Below, one piece after another: positions 10,074 to 20,592 of a DNA stretch of 64,000 nt (position 1 is the first letter of the stretch; every line of letters begins with the position of its first letter). Origin of the DNA: Silene latifolia (lineage: Eukaryota > Streptophyta > Magnoliopsida > Caryophyllales > Caryophyllaceae); the NCBI RefSeq assembly GCF_048544455.1, contig NC_133532.1, positions 85,639,156 to 85,703,155 of the forward strand, in the 5' to 3' direction. The position numbers and the translations under genes are program-made. Below the pieces are notes generated by a model. It searched no databases, was not told the origin of the DNA, and worked only from the letters and a program-made list of their open reading frames with translations.

Positions 10074-11164
10074 AAAGAGGACTAGTTACACTGTGTTTCT
10101 AGGGTCTTTTCCTCCGAGGTGAAACTTGAAAAGAAAGTGTTGGAAAGTAAAACATTACTCATAGTGCTACGATTCATGCATAAACCCTTAAGGACTTGCC
10201 CGGGCCGTCCCAGCGTTTCTTCGTGATGCGTGGGGGGGCGACGTCCCACTATGCCAGGAAGCTGCACATTGCTCGCTTCCACTTCGCCTCGCGTGGTTCT
10301 CGGGAATGGGGACGATCTTCTAGGTACTTTACCTTAAGACACCTCGCTTTATAAGACCGCAAAAGGATGGAGGGCATAGACCTTCTTGTAGAAGACTTGC
10401 CGAGACTTAGAGATGTCTAAGAGCATACATCCTTATAACATGAGAATGACAATGTGCAATGTGTTTTCCCGAGTCCTTTTTCGAAAATTCCAAGTCCTTT
10501 TCAAAACCGAACTTTTGAACAACTTACTTTCAAACCGAGCATGATTTTCAAAACGCGGAATGCTTCCCAAATAGGACTAGAATTTCGCCCAAAACAAGCT
10601 TTTATAGTGGCATGCGCCCATTTCAAATCTCATTTTCAAATCAATCCTTCATTTTTCAAAATCAATCCAAAATGTTTCTCGAACCTCAACCAAGCATGAA
10701 ATGCGTCGAGTCGTGTCCAGGTCATGGCCGTGTTAGGCCGGGTTTGTTTCAAGAGTCTAGAACACGACCTTGTTGGGTCACCCAAACTCACCTCTTGGGC
10801 TTTGAGTCATGTTGGTCGACCTTTTGGTCTAGAATAGTCCACAAAAAAAAACGTCCAAGCTAGGCCTTATGGACGTTTCACTCGAACCCCTGGGCTATGT
10901 TAGCCCAATCACGGGTTTAGTCACACCTAGTCCAGTTTAGAATCGAGTTATGGCAGTTTGAGTCATGTCGTTTTGTCGAGTCTAAAATGAACCGATATCT
11001 AAATCAAACCGTGAGTCGAACCTTTGGTTAATCAATCTCAAGTCGAGTCTTTGTTTGAGTCAAGTTGGGGTCGTGTCCTTAAGTGTGCAGGGGCTCTTAC
11101 TTTAAATATTGACTCAGTACGGGGTTTTCTTGTAGAAAGGCCGCCCAAAACCCGACGTCAAGCA
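10074..11164 (+). other. Leader region of the TR-GAG element
   Basis: The 1.1 kb between primer site and gag has no supported protein. A small hairpin-like palindrome occurs around 10200-10260. The sequence is rich in TCGAGTC words. Ogre elements may carry an extra ORF here, but none is intact in this copy. Confidence 0.6.
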
Positions 11165-12610
11165 ATGGAAGATGCTATCAACAAGCTCACGGAGGCCGTG
11201 AACCTCATGATGACCCGAATGGATGTGATCGAGTCTAAGTTGGTTGAAGATTCCTCTTCATCTACCCCACCTCACAGACGATTTGGAGAAACGGTTCAAG
11301 TTCATCGAGGACCGTTTGAAGCTCTCCCAGGGGAAGAACATTCACTATGAGAATGCTAGGGCCTATGCCCCAGTTCAGGACAAATTGCCCACGAACATGG
11401 TACTCACTGACATCCCCAAGTTCAAGGGCACTGAAGATCCAGTCCACCATGTTAAGGCCTATAAAGGGTACTTAGCACTAAAGGGAGTACCTGCTGATAT
11501 GCTCTCTGAAATCTTCGCCCAATCTCTGGGTGAACACCCAAAGGCTTGGTTCTACAATCTTGACCTCAAGAACTTCCCCACTTTCGAAGATATTACGGTG
11601 GAGTTCTGTAAGCACTATGCTGACAATGTCGAGATCCAAACCAACATAAGAACTTTGGAGGTTATGACGCAAAAGGAGAAAGAGGGCTTTACTGAATTCC
11701 TCGCAAGATGGCGCGCTGAAAGCGTGAAATTAGCCAAGAAGCCTGACGAAGTTGAAATGGTAGATAAGTTCGTAAAGAATCTACGACCTATTTACCGCAA
11801 TGCTCAAATACCGAATTTTGGCTCTTTCAAAGAATTGATAAGAATCGGGATAAAGGTAGAAGATGATGTCATAAGGGTAGAGGCTGAAAAGCCGAAAGGG
11901 TACCAAGGGGCCTCATCGTCTAAGGCCAAGGCCCCAGCAACGACCCATATTTATGAAGCCATCAATCTCTTAGAAGGGCAATCGAAGAAGTCGCATCGCC
12001 AAACACCTAGGGCATTCACCGATATCGGATGCACTTATACATACGCTCTCCAAAGGCTCATAGCCCAAGGAAAGCTAAAGCCTATTGGTCCAACTCCGAC
12101 CCTCCCGCCGATCAACAAGGAAAATGGTATAAACCAAATGCCTCACCGTGCCTTTCATCAAGGGAAAGGCCATGATACTCGAAAGGTGCTATCGATCAAG
12201 CACGAAATCCAAGACATGATTGAGAATGGAACACTCCCGATCCCGATCGTTAAACCCAATAACATCACCAATCCATTTGCCGATCACGCCAACTTTGTTT
12301 CTGTCGAAGACAATGTCGATTATTCCCATCTTATCCGCCCATGTCACTTGAAAGGGGTGTTTATCGGGAAAATATTTGTGGATTGCTTTGAATTCTTGCC
12401 AAACCCGAAGAATGAAATTCAAGTCGGGAGTCTTGCTCTAGAATGTACTCCTCTCATTAACGAAGACAATTCCATTCACCAACCTTCATCATTGGCGTAG
12501 ATCCTCATAGGACTACCTCGGGATGGAGGCCGACCATCAAAGGGATCAAGGACAAGAGCCGAGCATCTAAGCTGACAGCTGAACAAGGGAAAGCTCAAGA
12601 CCAGATTTGA
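11165..12610 (+). pseudogene. gag: Frameshifted gag of the TR-GAG element
   Basis: Gag would form the virus-like particle that packages the element RNA. The reading starts at ATG 11165 (MEDAINKLTEAVNLMMTRMD, a probable coiled coil) and shifts frame near 11265. It continues as HLTDDLEKRFKFIEDRLKL and then as a typical Ty3/gypsy gag core (IPKFKGTEDPVHHVKAYKG, GEHPKAWFYNLD, FTEFLARWRAESVKL) at about residues 70-230. A second shift near 12480 leads into IIGVDPHRTTSGWRPTIKGI and a stop at 12608-12610. The zinc-knuckle region reads FHQGKGHDTRKVLSIKHEIQD. The His and Gly positions of a C-x-H-x-GH-x-C motif remain, but both flanking Cys are replaced (Arg/Ala side and Val). RNA binding is therefore probably impaired. 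The nearest kin is Tat/Ogre-type gag. Confidence 0.85.
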
Positions 12611-13202
12611 AAATTATGAGTCGGGATCTGTTTTCTTATCTTAGTCGAGTCGAGTCTAGGACTTTCGTTTCTTGAATTTGATTCGTTTGTTCTGCGATGA
12701 CCTAGGATGTGTCCTAGGAATCGTTCCTTCGAGTCTGTTAAGCTTTTGTCTTTCCAATAAAAGTTCCAGTTTCGTTTCCAAATTTGTCTTGTTTTCAATC
12801 CTCAATCATTCTGAAAGCATGATTAAATGCACAACACACTCAAAGGCATCCCTGGGGTAGAAATATGTCCTGTTTCAAAATATAAGGTACACTAGGATCC
12901 CGTGTTTGATTCCTTTACCTATTCCATGTCTGGTGGTAGAAAACCTCCATCTGAACCAATGTTTGTGACAAGCTTTTAGATGATTCTATGACAAACCCGG
13001 ACTAGCTCCTTGTTTCCCCTATCGATGATGGAAGGCAAGCCTTTTCCCCAACAAAATCATCCCATCTCGAAGAGAGAAGATATCAACCCGTTCTAACAAG
13101 GAATTGTTAGTTCCTACCCAATTTAGTTGGCGAAGCCCGGTTTTCAAGGTGTATCCATCTATGACTAAGAGAATGAATAGAAGATCATTTTCAAAGAGAG
13201 AA

Positions 13203-13320
13203 AAAAAATGAAAAAGAATGAAAAATGAGAAAAAGAGAAAAATGAAAAAAAAATGAAAAAAAAATGAAAAAAAAAAAGAAAAATGAAAAAAAATGAAAGA
13301 AAAAGAAAAAAGGAAAAAAG
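13203..13320 (+). repeat. Purine-only tract, (GAAAAAATGAAAA)n-like
   Basis: About 120 bp composed almost solely of A and G with periodic ATGAAAA words. It is low complexity, and a triplex- or nucleosome-excluding character is possible but unproven. Confidence 0.85.
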
Positions 13321-13865
13321 ATGTTGAAGTTATTGCGGAATGCTTTTTGGTTGAATGTCGAAGTTACGGAAGCCAGAATTCAAGTCAAGTACCCATAGTT
13401 GAGGTTCAATGGGCGAAGCCCAAAAGCGTAAGTAGTGACCTCTTTACCCTCTAAGTCCTTCCCGAGACGATTCTGAGGGGGATAGTCGGAATTTTGAGAA
13501 TCATTCCGCTTGTCTTTGTTACACCCGACCTTTAGGGACCAGATATGGAGATTTGAACCCACATTGTTTTCCAACCCATTTGCACTCGGGTTTCATCAAA
13601 CCCGAGACACCTTTTCCAACCACGATGTAAGCCATAACCCATTGGCCTTAGCACCAGAAAAATGAACCTTGTAATGACGGTCCACTATTCAAGCCTTTTG
13701 TTGCCAAGCTCCACATCCCAAAGAACCACAACCTTTTGTACCAACCCTAGACACGGGATTTAACGGTACCTTACAGGCTAGAATGGGATACAACATGATA
13801 CCTTAGGTGAAACCTTCGAGTGTGTACACATAATTAAAATGCCAATTTAATGCACCTTGATCGAA

Positions 13866-13935
13866 CTACGTCGGATTTGATTTCGCTCCACGCGAATACG
13901 TAGGCAGTCCTTCAGAATAAGGGATTCAATCCACT
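13866..13935 (+). repeat. Copy 1 of the GAACTACG...ACGTAGGC motif
   Basis: The block reads GAACTACGTCGG, TTTGATTTCG, CGAATACGTAGGCAG then CAATCCAC. It matches the block at 15334-15405 with some changes. CTACG and CGTAG are complementary, so each copy can form a hairpin. Similar motifs are familiar from 3' regions of Tat/Ogre-like elements. Confidence 0.7.
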
Positions 13936-14134
13936 TATCAACCAAGTTGTCATCTTGTCGGTTTCTTACGGGTCTTAACCAAGTCCAAATGAAGCCACCT
14001 TTGTTTCAATCCGTCTTAGTACTCGATGTAAGCTAGGATAAGGATATAGGTTCAGATAAGTAGTGTCAAGTCTCGGAATGAGCTTTATCTAATGGTGTAG
14101 GCAAAGATGCTGAGGCACATAGATGTGGGTTTGT

Positions 14135-14292
14135 GTTGGGAACAGAAAATATGAAAAACCCGCTGAAAAGAAAGAAGGCGTGGAAGAAAAAATAGTAAAA
14201 GCCCGCTGAAAAGAAAGAAGGCGGTGGCAAGAAATGATGAAACTCGCTGAAAAGAAAGGAGGCGAGGAGAAGAGTGACAGAATGTTCCCAAC
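14135..14292 (+). repeat. Three-copy minisatellite inside a 9-bp inverted repeat
   Basis: CCCGCTGAAAAGAAAGAAGG occurs at about 14159 and 14202, and a CTCGCTGAAAAGAAAGGAGG variant at about 14243. The array is enclosed by GTTGGGAAC (14135-14143) and its exact complement GTTCCCAAC (14284-14292), so the three repeats sit in the loop of a potential hairpin. Confidence 0.8.
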
Positions 14293-14756
14293 AAGAGTGA
14301 TGTGTGATGTCCAACTGTTCTCATAAAATCAGTCTGTGTTTAGTGTCTGGGTGAAGCCAACGTTGTTGCTCCGTGAGTTTAATCCACCCTGTCAATGCCA
14401 AGTGATCTTGATTCCCATGTGCCCTCGGGAGCACGCCCATGACACACGATATCTACATCCCAAGTCGACGACCTTGGGATTCCCATTTGCCATCTTTTGA
14501 CGCCAGAACGGCCAATTTACCTTTCTACCCCCAACAAGTCCATAATTGAATTAAAACCCGTGCACACTTAGGGTTTTATTTTCCTTTTTTGTTTTACGGT
14601 AGCGGGCTACGCCCACGTTGTTTACCGGTCATACAGAGTGTCTGAGTCGTATTTCATGCTCACCCATCAAGGTTCGATTAAAAAAAAAAAAAATTTCAAA
14701 AGTTCAAAACTCCGAAATTTCAAAAACTTTTTGCAAATTATGGATAGATGATCCAA

Positions 14757-14955
14757 GTAGTAGAATCTTTTCGGGTCGATGATCCAATCTTTCAAAATTC
14801 AAAAATCCAACTTCAATTTTTTGGGTCGATGGCCCAACATACCAAGTAATGTCAAATTCAAAATTCAGGTCGATGACCCAATTTTTATTCAAAATTTTCA
14901 AATTCAATTTTCGGGTCGATGACCCAATCTTTCAAAATAATCCAATTTCAAGATC
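14757..14955 (+). repeat. Array of GGTCGATGACCC-like palindromes in AT-rich DNA
   Basis: The words GGGTCGATGATCC, GGGTCGATGGCCC, GGTCGATGACCC, GGGTCGATGACCC and GATCGATGATCC are spaced by AT-rich TTCAAAATTC-type spacers. Each is a near-perfect palindrome with a GATG centre. A further single copy lies near 15421. Confidence 0.85.
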
Positions 14956-15036
14956 GATGATCCAAATGTGCTTATGTGATGATTATTGCTAGTACGTTTT
15001 TGTGTTCCAATTATAGCAGGATATGCTTCAACTGGG

Positions 15037-15063
15037 GGCTCTAAAGTCTTCGACTTTAGAGCC
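15037..15063 (+). other. Perfect 12-bp hairpin next to a second polypurine-like tract
   Basis: GGCTCTAAAGTC, loop TTC, then GACTTTAGAGCC. It overlaps ACTGGGGGCTC, which resembles the real polypurine tract AAGTGGGGGCTC at 15620-15631. The element therefore carries a central polypurine look-alike. Confidence 0.85.
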
Positions 15064-15242
15064 ATTGCAAATCGGGCTCACGAGCCGTTGGCTTCGAGAC
15101 CATTATCAAGATGTAAAGGATGACATCCACCAAGAATTCAATTCAATACAAGAGTATGAAATGGAAGAATTCCTTAGCTGAAAGCAAATGATGAAAGCGG
15201 CGGCAACCTCCTCGGAAAGTCCCGTCCCATTCGGACACCCCA

Positions 15243-15325
15243 AGATGACAAATTTTGGGCAAATGTCGGAGATGATGAATTTTGGACAAATGCCGGCCGA
15301 TGATAAACTTTGGGCATGTGTCGGC
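15243..15325 (+). repeat. Three tandem copies of a 28-29-bp unit
   Basis: The units start GATGACAAATTTTGGGCAAA, GATGATGAATTTTGGACAAA and GATGATAAACTTTGGGCATG, each ending in a TGTCGG- or TGCCGG-like word. They lie just upstream of the second GAACTACG motif. Confidence 0.8.
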
Positions 15326-15333
15326 GATTCTTG

Positions 15334-15405
15334 CCGAACTACGACGCGGGTTTGATTCCGTCAGAAACGGATACGTAGGCGCCTAAGGATAAGGCTCAAT
15401 CCACC
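15334..15405 (+). repeat. Copy 2 of the GAACTACG...ACGTAGGC motif
   Basis: The block reads CGAACTACGACGCGGG, TTTGATTCCG, GAAACGGATACGTAGGCGCC and CAATCCACC. It is the partner of 13866-13935 and lies about 230 bp upstream of the polypurine tract. Confidence 0.7.
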
Positions 15406-15619
15406 ATTTATGCAATTTATGGGTCGATGACCGACGACGATAATTTGACACAACAGAAGCAAGAGTCAATCCTCAACGAGGTTTCGGGTATGATCTCTTC
15501 TTATGGTCAAGGCGAGCTTATATACGCAAGTCTAATGGACTATAAACGACCCGAAGAATCCTCAGGTCGAGAGGGACCTGGGGTGTACTTTGACTTTCGC
15601 CTTGTCCAAGCCTCAGTCA

Positions 15620-15631
15620 AAGTGGGGGCTC
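15620..15631 (+). other. Polypurine tract of the TR-GAG element
   Basis: AAGTGGGGGCTC lies directly before the TGTAGATACCC start of the 3' LTR, the expected site of the plus-strand primer. Confidence 0.8.
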
Positions 15632-18600
15632 TGTAGATACCCGTATCCGTCGATATTGGAATTTATAGAGAACCCGACAAACACCCGATGATGATAGGAC
15701 ACATGTATTTATTAGTTGTCATTGTCATTATTTGGGCTCGTTTTACGAGGTAGAATGGGCGTCGTTGATGAAGTATTTTATTAATTTAAATGATATTTAA
15801 ATTAATGTTTTTTAGTGAGTTCATTTTATTAATTTAAATGATATTTAAATTAAAGCTTTTTTAAAGTGATTTCAATTTAATTTATTTTATTTTGAATTTT
15901 ATTTTTCCAAGTTTATTTTATTGAAAATAAAATAAATATTCGATTTGAAAAATCATTTTATGAGTATTTTTGATTTGAAAAGTCATTTATTTTAATGGAT
16001 TATTTGATTTGAAAAATCGATTTGAAAAACGAAGAAAACTCGTTTTGAACACTTGTTTTTGAGCTCGTTTTTAGCTCGATTTTTGAGCCCGTTTCTTTTA
16101 CGAATTGGCACGAATCTCGAGTACACTAACCTACCTAGACCAATACCCATCAACCCATGTTCGAACCCCCTCACAAGCAGCCCAAATTCTCGTCCCAAAC
16201 CCCTCACAAGCAGCCCGCGACCCAATCCCGTATGCCCTGTTTTGCAGCTCAATTCGCGAGCCCAAACCCGCTCCAAACACTACCAAGACCCGTACCCATT
16301 AACCCTAACCCATACCCTAGTATCCTACCCATATTATCCTAGCTTAATCACCAAGAAAACCCCCAAAACGAACCCTAGAAACCCCCCCAAAAGCTGCTGG
16401 ACAGCAGCTATGTTCAGCTAGCCCGATTTGCCCTTCCTCCCTTTTACCCTATTTTAAACCCTTATAAATACCACCCCTTCACCATACATTCATTCCTCTA
16501 AGTTCTCCATACATCCAACCATCACATAGAAGCTTTAAACCTCAGAAACAAACCCTAAACATCCTCCAAAAACCCTAAACAAAACCGACACACAAACTGA
16601 AACTGTTTGTGTGTCTCCTTCGAAAACCCTTTCGTTCCTCCATCAAATCACCATAAAAATTCGAGTTTCTTGTTCCTAATTAACCACATAACATCCATAT
16701 ACACATTAGACAAAGATTTACGAGCCGAATTGACCTTGAGAGCACACGAGATCCCTCGAAAAACAGAGTGAAATAACACTCTGTTTTCGCGGTTTACTCT
16801 TGTCTGTCCAGTTCTGTTTGTGCTCGTTTTTCGTGCCCAATAACCCAAAACGAGCAGGGGCTGCTTTAAGATCCTTGTTCTCCTCTCTTTCTAGTTTCCA
16901 AAACATCTTTCGGATCGAATTTTCGTCGTGAAACGAGGGAGATATCACTGTTTTAAAACTGCTGTCCAGAAACTTTCCAAAACGCGTGTTGCTTTGTTAC
17001 TTCGTCGACGACGGCCTCTCGAGATAAAATCTACCATCGATTACGACCCAAGACGGTGTCAACGATACATGTAGGTTGAGGGTGCATCAAATCCCCTTCT
17101 CTTCTCTTTTTATTTCGTTTTTTTTATGCCTTTTTTATTGTCTTTTTTTGTTTGTTTTTTCGCTTGTTTATCGATTGTTTTAAATTAACGATGAAACTAG
17201 TTAGTCCGAGTATGAGTTAAAGTACCACTATGAACACCCGCGTTGACTTGAGATGGGAAAAGAAACCGCTACATCTGTCGGTCGTACACCCCCGTCTCAT
17301 TTACATATCCTCGTGTTCAAAGTAGGGCATAAATAAAACAATTATCTAACTTCGATCTTCGTTTTAACCCTCTTCTTGTTTCGGCCAAATCGATGGACCT
17401 TAGGACCCGTTGCATGTTGGTTTAACTTCTGATTGTTAACCTATGACGTAATTAGATGACTTTAAATCAATTCAATAATCTAATTAGACACTTTAGGTGG
17501 CTTCGACGTAAGTTATAAAATCAATCGACGATTTCCGTAAATAATTGAATGCATCTATCTCTTTCACCTAATTTCTCGCTAGTATAAGAGTGCGTGATTA
17601 GCACCTTCTTATTGACACTCGATGAGTTAAATTAATTAGCGAATTTGACCTAATTGGACCCTTTAGGCCGTGTAGAATGCACCCTTGCGCGACAATCAAT
17701 CAACATCGTTTTTAACTCGTTTTCTAACTTGTTTTCGATTCCTTTTCGCAATCTTTCGATCTAACCAATGAATCTAACTTAGGAACTAGGTTGACCGGGT
17801 CTTGGCCGTTGGTTTGGGCCGTTGGTTTGGGTCGTGTCCCGTCTTTCTCGTTTTGTTTCCTTTTCCTTGTTTATCATTTGTTCTTTGTTGTTTCATTGTT
17901 TGTAATTTATCGTTGGTTTATCGAGTTGTAATCTTTCAAGTTTGCTTTCTTTTATCGAGTCAAATGATTTCTAAAACCTTAGTCTTGTTTGGTTAGACGG
18001 TTGTTCCCAATGCTTGTAGAGGCGTAGTAAACCGCGTGTTGTCTAAAGCAACATGGCCCGGTTTATGCTAATGCATGCTTTGGTGCGTAGCCCTATGTCT
18101 AATTCGATGAGATTAAGCGCGAGCACGCAATACGAGGATGACCCAAGGACCGTGGGTCATGTGAGCCGTGGGCCACCCTCATGTGCACGGTTTTCGAGGC
18201 CCAATGGCCGTGTGTTTTGTGTCGTGTTTTGAGTCGTATGTAGCAATTGTAATTAGATCGAGTTGTAATTTATTTATCGTTGTGTCGGCATGAAATGCCC
18301 GGTTTGTAATAGGTAGATCCCAACGGCTCCCCCATTCCCCCTTAAGCCTTGTTTGCTTTGTTTGTATGTTGTTTAGATTAATCAACCCACATGCTAAATT
18401 ACAACTTTGACAAAGTTAGTTTAGTTGCATCTAAAACGACATAGAAATTGTTGTCACATGATAGGGTTAAAACAACGTTTGCATTACATACATCGCAGTA
18501 GCTATGACCTTGTTTGAAATCCGACACTTGACTTAGTAGAGGCCGTTATCGACGGGCGGGGTTGGGTGTCCTTATGGGCTTCCCAACACGTACCCTCACC

Positions 18601-18881
18601 CCTTACTCAAGATCTATGGTTTGTGGATCCGTCTAAATACCATTGGATTACGAGAGTCATTCAAATCGAGTGATATAGGGTACAAGTCTTTATCTTTAAT
18701 CACTCGTAGTCGATTGGCTTTATGCTTTTCGATGAAAGGTGTAAAGTTGACTTGAACGGTTCCAAGTTCCCAAAAAACTTGGTGGCGACTCTAATTGGTC
18801 TTAATTCGATTCGAAAGAACCTCGAGTCGATTATGTCAGGTGTGGATCCCTCGGACGCAGTTCCCGAGGGCCTTGTCCACA
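15632..18881 (+). repeat. 3' LTR of the TR-GAG element (3250 bp)
   Basis: Nearly identical to 6800-10052. Differences seen by eye include one fewer C in the run near 16380 and one more T near 17120. There are also a GAGTATGAG/GAGTATAAG change, a few bases missing near 17365-17385, GTTGG/GTTAG near 17417, TTTCCG/TTTCTG near 17535 and AATGATTT/AATTATTT near 17965. The right flank is ACCAT. Confidence 0.95.
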
Positions 18882-18886
18882 ACCAT

Positions 18887-20518
18887 GACCTATAAATGTG
18901 AGCAAATTTAGCAGATAAAGTAATAGAGAAATGGTATTCATACCAATGACCGGGTTTGAAACCCATCAAAAAAAAACTACCCATGTGGTTACTTCAACAC
19001 CACAACAAAAAAAAAAAAACAAATATAACAAAACCCATGATAGTCCACCTTACACGTGATGCAGAGAGCACTAAAAAGAAATCACAAATTCTCATTATAG
19101 ATGAGGATATCCGTCTATAATAAAAGACGGGTTGGATCCCTCTCACAAAGAGGCGAGTGGGAGGGCAAGTGAAAAACCAAGTGAATTACCATTTGGTCTT
19201 CCACTTGCCTCTTTGTGAGAGGGATCCGACCCGTCTCTCATAATGAGACTTGCTGGAAAGAAATTGGATATAATGTGGAGCAAAGTGACTAGAATTCAAG
19301 TACAGTAGACTTGTAGGTATAATGTGGAGCAAAGTGACCTGCAATAATATTAGCATAGATTCTATCAGTGTCAAAAACGACCTACCAAAATCAGGCGAGA
19401 CTCCTACCTCCGTATGAGGGAAAAAAACAGAAAACGATAAATAAACAATTCCCTAAAAAGGAATAGGTAAACAAATGACCGGGAAGGACAGAGTATCCTG
19501 TAACTACCATTGGCAGCAAAGATCATCAGCATTAAAGATTACCAGCTTTCATGTACTTAATACTCAGCTTTTCTGTAACAGGAAAAGAGCATAGTTCATT
19601 AGAAAAGGCAAAAAATGATGATAAATGAATTGAAAGATAATGACCCAATCTCTTGATCGAGTATGAAGGTTTGTGTTATCTCCTAAATTTATGAACTGGC
19701 CAGTCCAGGAATTAGGCCTTCAATGTGGATTATCTCCCTTTTTACTCCCAGCATGGCACGGAGTGTGTCATCTATTTATCAGATTAAACATATAAGCCGG
19801 GCAGTTCTCGTACTCCTATAGAAAGAAACCTCAACAGAAAAAAGACCCTTAATTTCACAGAACACTCTGTAGGACAGTAAGGACGAAGAAACAATGAATA
19901 TACTGAGCTATAGTGACTAGTGATATCTTTTTCAGAAGGAAAACATTCCTTGTAAAGTGAACAAGCGCAGACTCGCACAGTCACATCTCCATGCCAGTGG
20001 AGTAAGAGACTTGTGGCTCACTTGGGAAGATAGTAATCTTTTTCAGAGTAATACATGCAGCTTAAAACAAGAAAGAATATGAGGAGACTGGTGGGTATTG
20101 GCGGTTGTGGAGGGTGGAAAGAGGCACTTTCTTCCATTTTCTTGTTCACTTAAGCTCTATTACTATAGTAATAATTACATCCATCCCAAACAAGCCCTTA
20201 ATATTGTGTCTAATGAAGAGAAATGACCGAGCCAATGTTTTACATTCTTCATTGTCAAGTGGTGCCTGGTCATGCACTCACGCAAATCTCGGCATGATTT
20301 TCTTTATGGGACATCCGGAAACGATGTTTTGGTTTATCGGGTACGACTACATACATACATCCGACCACTTACATGCAAATCACTTCAATGCTTTAGATTC
20401 TGAGGCATTGAAGTAGTGCTTATGCATGAACTTTTCATGGACAACCCTTGGAAGTAACCATCTGAATAATTGCTTCTGAATATGATGGCTCTGTTTTAGG
20501 ATGTTACTGGCTTACACT
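18887..20518. other. Older intergenic DNA right of the TR-GAG element
   Basis: Continues 6692-6799 once the LTR element is removed. It holds one inverted-repeat MITE (19089-19250) and otherwise short chance ORFs. I see no splice-connected exons, RNA gene or conserved protein. Confidence 0.55.
19089..19250. mobile_element. Inverted-repeat MITE
   Basis: Arms 19126-19160 (starting GACGGGTTGGATCCCTCTCA) and 19201-19235 are reverse complements with only a few mismatches, around a 40-bp centre. The outer left end TCTCATTATAGATG resembles the start of the element at 62911-63075, so both may belong to one family. No clear target duplication is visible. Confidence 0.7.
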
Positions 20519-20592
20519 CTAGGTTGCACGGACACGGACACGACACGGACACACGACACGGCACTTCAAAATTTTTATGACACGGACACGGC
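20519..20592 (+). mobile_element. Left end of a GACACG-rich hAT-like element
   Basis: Starts CTAGGTTGCACGGACACG and is filled with repeated GACACG/GACACGG words. The start matches the left terminus of the element at 23179 (CTATGTTACTCGGACACG). It stops where the RTE LINE tail begins, and its right half was not found in the window. Confidence 0.6.

Larger units (their letters stand above)
12611..15618 (+). other. Non-coding filler replacing pol in the TR-GAG element
   Basis: Three kilobases where a complete element would encode protease, reverse transcriptase and integrase. None of their motifs is visible in any frame. Instead there are structured repeats: an A-rich purine tract, a three-copy minisatellite, GGTCGATGACCC palindromes, a perfect hairpin, and two copies of a GAACTACG...ACGTAGGC motif (13866-13935 and 15334-15405). 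A short open frame at 15427-15636 runs into the LTR and shows no known domain. Confidence 0.7.
6800..18881 (+). mobile_element. Complete non-autonomous Ogre/Tat-like element with gag only (TR-GAG type)
   Basis: Two long direct repeats (6800-10052 and 15632-18881) begin TGTAGATACCC and end TTGTCCACA. The whole is flanked by ACCAT at 6795-6799 and 18882-18886. A primer-binding site complementary to a tRNA-Arg 3' end follows the 5' LTR, and a polypurine tract precedes the 3' LTR. The only recognisable protein is a frameshifted gag (11165-12610); no protease, reverse transcriptase, RNase H or integrase is visible in 12611-15631. Long LTRs and a tRNA-Arg primer are features of the Ogre/Tat lineage, and gag-only elements of this kind are known as TR-GAG. 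By eye the LTRs differ at roughly ten positions, so insertion was recent. It must rely on enzymes from another element. Confidence 0.93.
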
